From Ectobacillus funiculus (GTDB lineage Bacteria; Bacillota; Bacilli; Bacillales; Bacillaceae_G), in NCBI RefSeq assembly GCF_042429435.1, contig NZ_JBHMAF010000017.1: 64,000 nt of DNA; one strand, written 5' to 3'. The stretch's first letter is position 1; the number at the start of each line of letters is the position of its first letter. The position numbers and the translations under genes were made by a program. The notes beneath the pieces were generated by a model that did not search any database, had not been told where the DNA came from, and worked only from the letters and a program-made list of their open reading frames with translations. This document shows positions 50,382-59,113 of this stretch, piece after piece.

Positions 50382-50518
50382 TAAAAACACTTGCCGATTG
50401 GCGAGTCCTGCCCCCCGGACGAAGACAGGGGTGTAGTTGCCTTTATGCTTTATCACTAAAATTTCCAGCTACGTCGAATTGTCTTCCTGCTAGAAATTTA
50501 TACCTTCTTAAAGTGTAA
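50382..50518 (+). repeat. Family B repeat, copy B13, joined to a family A head
   Basis: TAAAAACACTTGCCGATTGG to CTTCTTAAAGTGTAAG with compensated stem CTTTA/TAAAG. At its right end it passes directly into AGAAAAGCGGACACAGTCCGCC (50517-50545), the first part of family A, so this is a B-A composite, the reverse order of the other two. Confidence 0.87.
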
Positions 50519-50720
50519 GAAAAGCGGACACAGTCCGCCTTTACTCCCCTAGTAAAACAACCCGCGTACAACCAGCACACCGTGCAGCGAAGCTTACTCT
50601 ATAAAAAAGGGCTGTATGCTCTTCACCATGGGAAACCCTTTTTCCTTTTGTGAAGAAATTTATTTTACAGAAAGGGGGAGATTATTGGGATTATCCAATG
50701 TGCTCAAAAGTATTATCTGT

Positions 50721-51110
50721 TTACCTTCCAAAAAATCCTCCGACTTGTTTAACGAGTCCCGTGACTTGGTTCATCGCGTTCATCATTTGTCCTGCAGTGT
50801 TCATCATTTTATTAATATCGTAATTGCCATCTGCTGTTTTAAATTGCGACATCACACCTGCATTTTGTCCTTTTGACTGTTTCTTATAGTTCTGCTTATT
50901 TGTTGCCGGATACAGCGTATACGGATTCATTTGCGGCGGAACAGGAGACTGTGGTGGATAAAAGGTTGGCTGACTCATTCCGTTCATAAAGGAAAGCTGA
51001 AATGGCTGAAAGTAGTTAGGTTGTGTTCCGTAATACGGCTCAAACGGATACATATTATACTGCAGATACGGATTTCTTACGTCGGTATGCATAGGTTGGT
51101 TTGGAAACAA
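50721..51110 (-). CDS. yppG: YppG spore protein
   Basis: A 129-residue protein rich in Pro, Tyr, Gln and Asn in its first half (YLQYNMYPFEPYYGTQPNYFQPF) and with the conserved YppG C-terminus (FKTADGNYDINKMMNTAGQMMNAMNQVTGLVKQVGGFF). YppG-family proteins are found in spore formers and are thought to be coat-associated. ATG at 51110 follows GAGGAGGGG. It is divergent from yppF. Confidence 0.88.
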   Translation of the reverse strand: MFPNQPMHTDVRNPYLQYNMYPFEPYYGTQPNYFQPFQLSFMNGMSQPTFYPPQSPVPPQMNPYTLYPATNKQNYKKQSKGQNAGVMSQFKTADGNYDINKMMNTAGQMMNAMNQVTGLVKQVGGFFGR

Positions 51111-51300
51111 TAGAATCCCCTCCTCTTTATCATCATCTACACATTACAATATGAAGAATCGAGGGCAGATGTGTAGCCAGAATTCTCTTACAATCTGTCT
51201 ATTCTTGTCGGAAGTTTAAATTTTTCGAAATCGGTGAAAACGCTTTTTTTATGCTACCATAAAGAAGTAAAAGGTGATTTCTTCTTAAGGGGGAAACGGA

Positions 51301-51513
51301 ATGACATTAGGGGAATTGCGCACGGTTTTTGTCGGGGTAAGACAATATGAGCCAACAGAAACAAATGAATTACTCGATTTTGTGCAGCAACGTTATGTAA
51401 TGGGAGAAATTTGCATTTTACAGTACCGAGATTTAATTCGTGAACTTGAAGCAATGGGGGCAAGAAAGCCTAATTATCTTGTGGAAGAAGGCATTGCGCA
51501 AGGAAACTCTTAA
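51301..51513 (+). CDS. yppF: YppF-family protein
   Basis: A 70-residue soluble protein with the family core ETNELLDFVQQRYVMGEICILQYRDLIRELEAMGA. Function unknown. ATG at 51301 follows AAGGGGGAAA. It lies in its usual place between yppG and yppE and ends at a hairpin shared with convergent yppE. Confidence 0.88.
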   Translation: MTLGELRTVFVGVRQYEPTETNELLDFVQQRYVMGEICILQYRDLIRELEAMGARKPNYLVEEGIAQGNS

Positions 51514-51556
51514 TTCGGGAGGGAAACCTCTCATTTTTTTCGTTGTTGAACCATAC

Positions 51557-51592
51557 AAAAAAGCAGCAAGGTACCATTGTACTGCCGCTTTT
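51557..51592. terminator. Terminator between yppF and yppE
   Basis: AAAAAGCAGC...GTAC-catt-GTAC...GCCGCTTTT, A and T tracts on both strands, ends within the yppE stop region. Confidence 0.7.
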
Positions 51593-51926
51593 ACATATTC
51601 CTATTCATCAAAATGTTACGCAACACATACTCTACAGATTTATATCTTTCCTTAAAACGCTTTGGCTTGGCAGTTCCAAAACATTCTACAGCATTTACTC
51701 TTACATTCTCGCATACCTGCTCGATTTGTAAAAGATGTATATGCTTAGGGTGTTCTTTCTTCACCCAGGATTCCGCCGCACGCCTCCATTCTTCTAGCAC
51801 ACGATCTACCTGCTCCACAAATGGCTGGATCTCCTCCTTAAAATCTGCATCCTTTGTTTCCCGCACAAATACTTGATGTACCTGCTCATTCCAATCCAGC
51901 AATTGTTTCGTCAATTCTACCAACAT
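51591..51926 (-). CDS. yppE: YppE (DUF1798) protein
   Basis: A 111-residue four-helix protein matching DUF1798/YppE: LTKQLLDWNEQVHQVFVRETKDADFKEEI at the start and SVEYVLRNILMNRNM at the end. No known activity. It follows the 80-residue gene by 18 bases, so the yppC-to-yppE block is probably one operon. Confidence 0.87.
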   Translation of the reverse strand: MLVELTKQLLDWNEQVHQVFVRETKDADFKEEIQPFVEQVDRVLEEWRRAAESWVKKEHPKHIHLLQIEQVCENVRVNAVECFGTAKPKRFKERYKSVEYVLRNILMNRNM

Positions 51927-51944
51927 ACGTTACCCCTGCCTCTT

Positions 51945-52187
51945 CTAGTATATAGCTGCCAGTGTCTCTAGCTTATGCAGCCAGCTCCCCTTCTTTAAAT
52001 GATGCTCAAGCTTAGAATCCAAATGCGTCAAGTGCATGTTCACAACCTCTATATCATCCATTACTTCATCTTCTTTATGTTTGACAGTATGATTCACACG
52101 TAACGTTACATTCATTTCCAGCAAATCAAGAGCGCTCAGCAGACGATCCATCCCATTCAACACGTCATCCATCGGAACTATCTTCAT
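51945..52187 (-). CDS. Small helical protein in the yppD position
   Basis: An 80-residue protein starting at ATG 52187 behind GGGAGG; the frame opens 39 codons earlier without a ribosome binding site. It is helical and coiled-coil-like (MDDVLNGMDRLLSALDLLEMNV, then NMHLTHLDSKLEHHLKKGSWL). The position between yppC and yppE is that of yppD in B. subtilis, but sequence identity with YppD cannot be judged from memory. Confidence 0.7.
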   Translation of the reverse strand: MKIVPMDDVLNGMDRLLSALDLLEMNVTLRVNHTVKHKEDEVMDDIEVVNMHLTHLDSKLEHHLKKGSWLHKLETLAAIY

Positions 52188-52303
52188 TATAAAACCTCCC
52201 TCATTGCTTTCATGCGTGTCTATTTCGACGCCCCTATTCCCACTCCCTTCCTGGTTGACAAAACTAGTTTTCATTCGGCAAAGAAAGCGATTTTTCCCCT
52301 TCA

Positions 52304-53308
52304 TTAAAAAAAATCCTGAACCTCAATCAATACATGTAGTTGCTTTTGTTTTATCATAAACCAATCCGTCAAATCCAACGGCTGCTGAGGCGCTTCAAAA
52401 GAAAATAAGCTTTCCAAATCTACATCTGTATTATACCAATCATTTTCAACGTATCTTTGATGCGGAATCACCGGAAAGACATCCCGTAAATACGGGGTAT
52501 CCTGTTCCTTTGTAAAAGAAAAATACTGCTCGTAGTCCCTGCGTGAACCTGTGTGGACGGTTTCATCAGAAAAACGCAGAAATCCCTCCTGATACCTTGG
52601 GCAAAATAAAAGCCACGCTAACCGCTTACCAAGTTCAACACGTTTGGAAAGTCTTTCAAAGTCAGATACGGAAAAACCGTATAATTTCCCTTGGATAGTG
52701 GGAAACAGCACAGCGCTAAAATGAAATAGTTCCTGTACCTTAAAAAGCAGCGAATGAAATACGTGCTTTTTAAAGAACGGATGTTCAATAACAGGCCGCT
52801 GGATCATTTGCTGCTCATTTATAATAAGTGCTGTCATAAGGCGATTGTCATCCTTTTCATACCAATAACGTTCCCACTCAGCCTCCATAAAAACAGATAC
52901 AGAAAAGGCTTTTAGAAGGTGAAATAACGGTTTTTCAGCCTGTTTACTCTCTTCATACAATAACAGCTGTGGATATGCATCGGAAAAAATATACCAATTC
53001 GCACGTTCATATGTTAAAAACAAACGCTTCCGTACCTGCTGAGGCAGTATTTTCGGATAATACTTTCCTTCTAAATCTGTCATATTCCACCCTGCATTAC
53101 GCGATACCATACTTGCTAAGAAAGACCAACGAATCTCACAATTTCGTAAATAATACTCCTTATACGCATGCGTACGCGAAATATTATCTCTGTTTTCAAG
53201 AATAGTGCCTTGCTTGATTGCTTTAATCAGACTTTTTTCCTGCTCTGTATAGACGATTCCTTGCCGCCGCTTGTTCATTTGCTCATATTCCGCTCGAATG
53301 ATTTCCAT
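52304..53308 (-). CDS. yppC: YppC (DUF2515) protein
   Basis: A 334-residue soluble protein of DUF2515, rich in aromatics: RDNISRTHAYKEYYLRNCEIRWSFLASMVSRNAGWNMTDLEG near 40-80 is the conserved block, with HPFFKKHVFHSLLFKVQELFHF and PFDVFPVIPHQRYV-like segments later. Function unknown, conserved in spore formers. ATG at 53308 follows GAGGTGG; the longer frame to 53449 has no ribosome binding site and would overlap the recU promoter. Confidence 0.86.
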   Translation of the reverse strand: MEIIRAEYEQMNKRRQGIVYTEQEKSLIKAIKQGTILENRDNISRTHAYKEYYLRNCEIRWSFLASMVSRNAGWNMTDLEGKYYPKILPQQVRKRLFLTYERANWYIFSDAYPQLLLYEESKQAEKPLFHLLKAFSVSVFMEAEWERYWYEKDDNRLMTALIINEQQMIQRPVIEHPFFKKHVFHSLLFKVQELFHFSAVLFPTIQGKLYGFSVSDFERLSKRVELGKRLAWLLFCPRYQEGFLRFSDETVHTGSRRDYEQYFSFTKEQDTPYLRDVFPVIPHQRYVENDWYNTDVDLESLFSFEAPQQPLDLTDWFMIKQKQLHVLIEVQDFF

Positions 53309-53423
53309 TTTTTCCACCTCATTTCTATCTTTACCTTTTCCTATGAAAACTTTATAGTCTATTCTCCTATTTTTTTTGATATAATCTCCTTTGTAAGTGA
53401 CTTTTGTCTGGAGTGAGTACATA

Positions 53424-54026
53424 ATGTCCATCCGATATCCGAACGGCAAGCCCTATGCAAGTGAGAAGGAGATTCATAATCCCTACATAAAGAACCATAC
53501 TTATAGTAACAGAGGAATGTCCTTGGAAGAAGAACTGAACGAAACGAACGAATACTATTCTGCAGCTGATATTGCCTGTATACATAAAAAACCGACTCCC
53601 CTACAGATCGTAAAGGTAGATTATCCACAGCGGAGCGCAGCGGTAGTGCGAGAAGCATATTTTAAACAGCCTTCTACGACAGACTATAATGGTGTATACA
53701 AAGGAAGATATATCGATTTTGAAGCAAAGGAAACAAAAAACAAAACGAGCTTTCCCTTGCAAAATTTGCATCTGCATCAAATTGAGCATATGAAGCAAAT
53801 ACTGCAGCATGGAGGAATTGCCTTTGTAATCATTAAGTTTACCTTCCATAATGAAATCTATTTCCTTGATGCAAAGCATATGATTGAATACTGGGAAAGG
53901 CAAACGAACGGTGGACGAAAGTCAGTAACAAAGCAGGAAATTGAAACGAAAGGATATCTAATTAAGTGCGGTTATCGCCCAAGAGTCGATTACCTTCACG
54001 TACTAGACACACTGTATTTTTCGTGA
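53424..54026 (+). CDS. recU: Holliday junction resolvase RecU
   Basis: A 200-residue endonuclease that cuts recombination crossovers and modulates RecA. It starts SIRYPNGKPY and carries the nuclease core with acidic residues in SSTTDYNGVYKGRYIDFEAKETKNKTSF-type order (Asp/Glu-x-Lys near 96-100) and LHQIEHM. ATG at 53424 follows GGAGTGAG; the frame starts nine codons earlier. It is followed by ponA after 65 bases, the conserved recU-ponA operon. Confidence 0.95.
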   Translation: MSIRYPNGKPYASEKEIHNPYIKNHTYSNRGMSLEEELNETNEYYSAADIACIHKKPTPLQIVKVDYPQRSAAVVREAYFKQPSTTDYNGVYKGRYIDFEAKETKNKTSFPLQNLHLHQIEHMKQILQHGGIAFVIIKFTFHNEIYFLDAKHMIEYWERQTNGGRKSVTKQEIETKGYLIKCGYRPRVDYLHVLDTLYFS

Positions 54027-54091
54027 TAAAGTCAACAATAAAGCGCATTTTTCGACACTTCTTGGAAAAGTGAAAGGTAGGAGAAAGAATA

Positions 54092-56725
54092 ATGTCAGAC
54101 ACATATCGTTCTCGCGAAGAACGAAAACAAGCAGAAAGAAAAAAACAAGAAGGACAACCATCGGGAAAGCCGAAGAAATCGGGAAAACCGAAGAAAAAAG
54201 GGTCATTCTTGAAAAAGTTTTTAATCGCCTGCTTGCTTACCGGCATTGTCGTTCTTGGAGCTGGAGTTTCCACCTTCTTCGCTATGGTGAAGGACGCCCC
54301 AAAGATCGACGAGTCAAAATTAGCAGACCCGCTCTCTACAAAATTTTATGACCGAAACAATGCTTTTCTTCATGAATATGGTTCACAAAAACGCACAAAA
54401 ATTACGTACGACCAAATTCCAAAAGTGTTAGAGAATGCTTTTTTAGCAACTGAGGATTCACGCTTTTATGAACACCACGGCATTGATATAAAACGTACTG
54501 CTAAAGCTATTTTAGAGAATATAACAGGCGGATTCGGCTCTCAAGGGGGCAGTACAATTACACAGCAAGTTATTAAAAACTACTTCTTATCACCAAAAAA
54601 GACCCTTGAGCGTAAAGTACAAGAATGGTATTTAGCTTATAAACTAGAGCAAAAGTACTCGAAGCATGAAATTTTAGAAATGTATCTGAACAAAATCTAC
54701 CTTGGCAATCAAGCATATGGCGTAGCCGCGGCTGCTAAGGCATATTATGGTATTGACAATTTGAAGGATTTAACGCTCCCTCAAGCAGCAATGCTCGCGG
54801 GTCTCCCACAAGGTCCAAGTATATACGACCCATCGAATCCTGAAAATGTAGAGAATGCTAAAAAACGACGTGATATTGTTTTATCAGCTATGTACAAGCA
54901 AAATTTTATTACAAAGCAGCAAATGGATGACGCAATGAAGGTTCCTGTAACAGAAGGGGTGCTTCCACGTCAGAATAATCCAATGCCATATCAAGCATTT
55001 CTCGATGCAGCCGTTAAGGAAGTGGAAAGCCAGCTCAAGAATGTTGACATTAGCACTGACGGCTTGCAAATTTATACAACGCTTGATCCAGAGCAACAAA
55101 GTTATGCCGATAAGATGCTAGATACAGCAGACATTATTGACTACCCGAATGATCGTTTTCAAGCAGCCTTTGTATTTATGGACACAAGTACTGGAGAAGT
55201 ACGTGCAATCGGCAGCGGGCGCAAGGAGTATAAAGCAACATTCCGCGGCAGTAACTTCGCGATTGATATGAATCGTCAGCCGGGTTCGACATTCAAACCA
55301 ATTTTTGACTATGGTCCGGCAATCGAAAATTTAAAGTGGGCTACTTCTCACATCGTCCAGGATGCACCAACAACGTATTCCAATGGGACACCGATTAAAA
55401 ACTGGAATAATGACTATAAAGGAGATATCTCCATTCGTACAGCCCTGCAATGGTCTTATAATATTCCAGCGTTAAATACATTGAAGGCAGTTGGATTAGA
55501 CAAAGCTCGAACATTTGCAGAAGGACTCGGTATTACATTTGACAAAGATGTTGTATACGAATCCTATGCTATCGGAAGTAATGCAGTAAATCCGCTGGAG
55601 ATGGCTGGCGCATACGGGGCATTTGCAAACGATGGTATGTATACGAAGCCTCACTTTATTCGTAAAATCGTATTTCCAGACGGCAAGGAGCTGAGCTTTG
55701 AGCAAAAACCGCAACGTGCAATGAGCGATTATACAGCTTATATGGTGACTGATATGCTCCGTACGGTTGTAGACTCCGGTACAGGAACGGCAGCCAATGT
55801 TCCAAGTCTTGACGTAGCAGGAAAAACTGGAACAACAAACTTTGAAAAGCAGGTAATTGCCAAGTTTGGCTATCCAAGCAACGCAACGAGTGACAGTTGG
55901 TTTGTCGGTTATACGCCGCAATATACAATGTCTGTTTGGACCGGCTACGCCCAAAACGGTGCAGGGAATTATATGGTTGGTAACACACAGAATATAGCAA
56001 AATATATTTTCAAAGAAATGATGCGAAAGTTCGGAAATGATAATTCTGCATTTGCACAACCGTCAAGCGTTGTCCGCCAAGATGATAACGAGCTTTATGT
56101 AAAGGGCCAAATGAGCGACTATGTTCCCGTAAAAGTAGATGCGCCGAGCGGATTACAGGCAAAGTATAATCAGGAGAAAAAGGAGATTTCCCTGTCCTGG
56201 TCATACCCACAAAGTAAAATACAAAATACAACTTTTAATGTGAATTATTCACTAGATGGTGGTCAAAGTACCGCTCTTAAAACAAATACAAAGGATGTCA
56301 CGCTCACATTGAGTAATGCAAAGGCTGGAGGGCGCTATACCTTCTCTGTTACTGCAACATCAAGAGGAAAAACTAGCAGTGCAGCTACTGTAACAGTTGT
56401 TGTTCCGGCTGCTGCAAGTTCCAATACGCCGAACAATAATAATGCTTCTACCGGAGAAAATAATAGTACAAACAACGGAAATAATAGTACAAACAATGGC
56501 AATAATAGTACAAACAATGGCAATAATAGTACAAACAACGGAAATAACAGTGCGAACAATGGAAACAACAGCACAAACAACAGCGGCAATAGCACGAACA
56601 ATGAAGCTGCCGAACCTAACAATAACACTAATAATAGTAATACCAACGGTGAAAACGCAACTTCACCATCCACGCCAGAACAGTCTGTTAGTGAAGAAGA
56701 CGTGGGAATTCCTAAAGTTCCTTAA
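54092..56725 (+). CDS. ponA: Class A penicillin-binding protein 1A/1B
   Basis: An 877-residue bifunctional peptidoglycan synthase. It has a basic cytoplasmic tail (1-45), a membrane anchor (about 46-68), a glycosyltransferase GT51 domain with catalytic Glu in ATEDSRFYEHHG and QGGSTITQQ, and a transpeptidase domain with SxxK (QPGSTFKP, near 399), SYN (near 454) and KTGTT (near 580). A fibronectin-like domain (about 675-765) follows. The tail (about 770-877) is almost only Asn, Ser, Thr and Gly. ATG at 54092 follows GGTAGGAGA. Partner of GpsB, encoded in the same window. Confidence 0.95.
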   Translation: MSDTYRSREERKQAERKKQEGQPSGKPKKSGKPKKKGSFLKKFLIACLLTGIVVLGAGVSTFFAMVKDAPKIDESKLADPLSTKFYDRNNAFLHEYGSQKRTKITYDQIPKVLENAFLATEDSRFYEHHGIDIKRTAKAILENITGGFGSQGGSTITQQVIKNYFLSPKKTLERKVQEWYLAYKLEQKYSKHEILEMYLNKIYLGNQAYGVAAAAKAYYGIDNLKDLTLPQAAMLAGLPQGPSIYDPSNPENVENAKKRRDIVLSAMYKQNFITKQQMDDAMKVPVTEGVLPRQNNPMPYQAFLDAAVKEVESQLKNVDISTDGLQIYTTLDPEQQSYADKMLDTADIIDYPNDRFQAAFVFMDTSTGEVRAIGSGRKEYKATFRGSNFAIDMNRQPGSTFKPIFDYGPAIENLKWATSHIVQDAPTTYSNGTPIKNWNNDYKGDISIRTALQWSYNIPALNTLKAVGLDKARTFAEGLGITFDKDVVYESYAIGSNAVNPLEMAGAYGAFANDGMYTKPHFIRKIVFPDGKELSFEQKPQRAMSDYTAYMVTDMLRTVVDSGTGTAANVPSLDVAGKTGTTNFEKQVIAKFGYPSNATSDSWFVGYTPQYTMSVWTGYAQNGAGNYMVGNTQNIAKYIFKEMMRKFGNDNSAFAQPSSVVRQDDNELYVKGQMSDYVPVKVDAPSGLQAKYNQEKKEISLSWSYPQSKIQNTTFNVNYSLDGGQSTALKTNTKDVTLTLSNAKAGGRYTFSVTATSRGKTSSAATVTVVVPAAASSNTPNNNNASTGENNSTNNGNNSTNNGNNSTNNGNNSTNNGNNSANNGNNSTNNSGNSTNNEAAEPNNNTNNSNTNGENATSPSTPEQSVSEEDVGIPKVP
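56440..56660 (+). repeat. Coding repeat tract in ponA tail
   Basis: Tandem 18-base units of the form AATAGTACAAACAATGGCAAT encode Asn-Ser-Thr-Asn-Asn-Gly; about eight units with third-position changes. Confidence 0.88.
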
Positions 56726-56726
56726 A

Positions 56727-56759
56727 AAAAACATCTCCTACAAGGGAGATGTTTTTTTG
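56727..56759. terminator. Bidirectional terminator between ponA and ypoC
   Basis: AAAAAAACATCTCC-tacaag-GGAGATGTTTTTTT. It partly overlaps the end of the convergent ypoC. Confidence 0.9.
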
Positions 56760-57292
56760 CGCTTTAAGCAAGTTTTCTTTACAACCATTTGCTTAAGAAA
56801 CTGCTTTTCAGCTTCTTCATACAGTTCAGACAGTTGGATAAACGAATGATAGTGACTAGGTCCATCCAAAATAAATAAAATTCGTTCTCCTACGTTGATA
56901 GGCTTTACTGGTAGATGCCACATGTTTTGGTCCATATCCTGCAAGGATGAGACCCCAACTCCATTCATCCAATGAAGAACGGATAAAAAATGTGCTGTGA
57001 AGTGAATCATCGGCCCTTCTGCTTCCCTCCGTTTACGTTGACGAAGCAGAAGCGCAATCTCCTGCTTCGCCTCCTTCCAAAGAGAAAGTACAGCTGAAAT
57101 TGCTTCTTCTGGATTCTCCCAGGGCTTATACAGCTCTACTAATTGGACAGCAGCAATATCATATACAAAATAAGCGTGTCGCATAATCTCTGTAAAAGCA
57201 GTTGTTTCATCATACCCGACTTTCCTTTCCCCATTTCCAAAAAAGGGGCGTCGAAAAAAAAGATCTGGAATAGCTATATACTGCATCATCAC
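56738..57292 (-). CDS. ypoC: YpoC-family protein
   Basis: A 184-residue soluble helical protein conserved after nth in Bacillus; function unknown. It begins MMMQYIAIPDLFFRRPFFGNGE and contains YKPWENPEEAISAVLSLWKEAKQEI and PVKPINVGERILFIL. ATG overlaps the nth stop codon (ATGA), so it is translationally coupled. Its 3' end lies in the ponA terminator. Confidence 0.88.
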   Translation of the reverse strand: MMMQYIAIPDLFFRRPFFGNGERKVGYDETTAFTEIMRHAYFVYDIAAVQLVELYKPWENPEEAISAVLSLWKEAKQEIALLLRQRKRREAEGPMIHFTAHFLSVLHWMNGVGVSSLQDMDQNMWHLPVKPINVGERILFILDGPSHYHSFIQLSELYEEAEKQFLKQMVVKKTCLKRKKTSPL

Positions 57293-57951
57293 TTATTCCT
57301 TTCTTTCATTCGTTTCTTTCCTTCACGACACACTTCCAACAGTGGACAAACTTCACATTGCGGACGTTGTGCTTTACAATGATAACGTCCAAAGAAGATC
57401 ATGCGATGATGCGTAACACTCCACTCCTCCATCGGCACCTTCTTCATTAACGCCTTTTCTACCTCTAGTACAGAGTCCTTCCAGCGGCAGAATCCAAGAC
57501 GCTTGCTCACACGCTCAACATGTGTGTCAACCGCAATAGCTGGTACACCAAATGCAACAGATACAACAACGTTCGCTGTCTTCCTGCCAACCCCCGGCAG
57601 CTTCGTCAATTCATCCCGATCACGTGGAACCTCTCCACCATACTCGGCTAAAAGCAGCTGACATAACTTTTGAATGTTTTTGGCTTTATTTCGATATAAA
57701 CCAATGGAACGAATGTCGTTTTGGAGCTCCTCCAGCGAGACACTCAAATAGTCCTCGGGTGTTTTATATTTTTGAAACAGATCTTTTGTCACTTTATTGA
57801 CAAGCGCATCTGTACATTGTGCTGATAAAGAAACAGCGATGACTAATTCAAATGGGTTAGAATGCACCAATTCGCAATGTGCGTCTGGAAACATCTCTCC
57901 CATTGTATCAAGACAATGGCGAATTTGTTTAACAGTTAGCATTTCTTTCAC
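57289..57951 (-). CDS. nth: Endonuclease III
   Basis: A 220-residue DNA glycosylase/AP lyase for oxidised pyrimidines. The helix-hairpin-helix LPGVGRKTANVVVS ends with catalytic Lys (near 120) and Asp in VDTHVERVSKRLG (near 138). The C-terminal 4Fe-4S cluster ligands have the Cys-x6-Cys-x2-Cys-x5-Cys spacing (CKAQRPQCEVCPLLEVC). ATG at 57951 follows AGGAGTGAAAG. Member of the dnaD-nth-ypoC operon. Confidence 0.96.
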   Translation of the reverse strand: MKEMLTVKQIRHCLDTMGEMFPDAHCELVHSNPFELVIAVSLSAQCTDALVNKVTKDLFQKYKTPEDYLSVSLEELQNDIRSIGLYRNKAKNIQKLCQLLLAEYGGEVPRDRDELTKLPGVGRKTANVVVSVAFGVPAIAVDTHVERVSKRLGFCRWKDSVLEVEKALMKKVPMEEWSVTHHRMIFFGRYHCKAQRPQCEVCPLLEVCREGKKRMKERNK

Positions 57952-57972
57952 TCCTGATGCAATTGCATTCTT

Positions 57973-58677
57973 TTATTGTTCAAGCCAATTATAAAATGGA
58001 ACTTTCCCTGTATACTTCGTTTCCTGCCGCATAGGAGCACTATTACGCGTTTGATTCGCCCTAAACTTTTGCCCATATTGCTGCGCCTGCTCGACCGTTT
58101 TGATCCCGTTTTTCTTCCACTCGAATAAAATACGGTCAATATAGCGGAAATTGAGTTTGCCACTAAGAACGGCCTCACGTAAAGCAGTCTGAATGATAAC
58201 TGGCGTATGATGGTCTTGATCCTGCCACATTGTTAATGTCTCACATTCAAACGGTGATAGCGGACGACCAAATTCTTGTTCAAATATGCTATATAAACTG
58301 TTTTCTAGTTGTTGTTGCATTTCCAGCTCTTCTGAGATAGTTTCATTCATAAGCAATTGCAAAATTTTCTCCCACAATGGTTGGAGTGAATAACTCTCAC
58401 ATAGAGCTCCGTCTTTTTGACTTCCTTCAATCATTAAAAAGCCGTTTTGTACAAGCGTACGAAGCACCTCCATACATTGTACCGAGGAAATGGTCATTCG
58501 GTCTGCAATTTCATCCGGAGTTGGAAAGGTCTTTCCTGACTCTAAAAATGTATGAACATGAAGAAGAACCATAAATTCTATTTCATTCAATCCCATTTTT
58601 CGGTAATGAATCATAAGAAGCTTTGGAATGGCAATGCTGCCTTGTTCAAACCATTGAATCATAATTTTCTTTTTCAT
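57973..58677 (-). CDS. dnaD: Primosomal protein DnaD
   Basis: A 234-residue DNA remodelling protein for replication initiation and restart. The N-terminal winged helix domain (about 1-105) includes LNEIEFMVLLHVHTFLESG. The C-terminal DnaD/DnaB2 domain (about 130-205) carries RYIDRILFEWKKNGIKT, the YxxxIxxxW DNA-binding signature. ATG at 58677 is poorly served by AGGTGTTAGAT. First gene of dnaD-nth-ypoC; two family B repeats separate it from asnS. Confidence 0.94.
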   Translation of the reverse strand: MKKKIMIQWFEQGSIAIPKLLMIHYRKMGLNEIEFMVLLHVHTFLESGKTFPTPDEIADRMTISSVQCMEVLRTLVQNGFLMIEGSQKDGALCESYSLQPLWEKILQLLMNETISEELEMQQQLENSLYSIFEQEFGRPLSPFECETLTMWQDQDHHTPVIIQTALREAVLSGKLNFRYIDRILFEWKKNGIKTVEQAQQYGQKFRANQTRNSAPMRQETKYTGKVPFYNWLEQ

Positions 58678-58760
58678 CTATCTAACACCTCGCCCTCTAG
58701 TATACCACAATCGATTATGTTTGCCTGAATCGGGAAGTTCCTTTTAGCCCCTTTTCTACA

Positions 58761-58898
58761 TAAAGAAAACTCGCTGATTGGCGAGCCCCGCTCTTGGGCG
58801 AAGACAGAGGCGTAGTTGCACTTATACTTTATTCCTAAAATTTCCCGCTACGTCGAATGGGCTTCCCGCTAGAAATTTATACTTTCTTAAAGTGTAAA
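58761..58898 (+). repeat. Family B repeat, copy B14 (first of a tandem dimer)
   Basis: TAAAGAAAACTCGCTG to CTTTCTTAAAGTGTAAA, TTGCACTT subtype, stem ACTTTA/TAAAGT. Confidence 0.92.
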
Positions 58899-59031
58899 GA
58901 AAACTCGCTGATTGGCGAGCCCTGCTCCCCGGCGAAGACAGAGGCGTAGCCCTACTTATACTTTGTTCCTAAAATTTCCAACTACGTCGAATGGCCTCCT
59001 AGCTAGAAATTTATCCTTTCCTACAGTGTAA
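58895..59031 (+). repeat. Family B repeat, copy B15 (second of the dimer)
   Basis: CCCTACTT subtype; arms ACTTTG and TACAGT do not pair at the covarying position (second exception with B4). Between here and 59113 there is a weak hairpin (AGATGG...CCATCT) but no T tract. Confidence 0.9.
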
Positions 59032-59113
59032 GAAAAAAGAGGATAAAAAGACCCTCCCTGTAGATGGAAACGTCATAAGTACCATCTTAGGAAAGGCCGT
59101 ATTGTTCTTTGTA

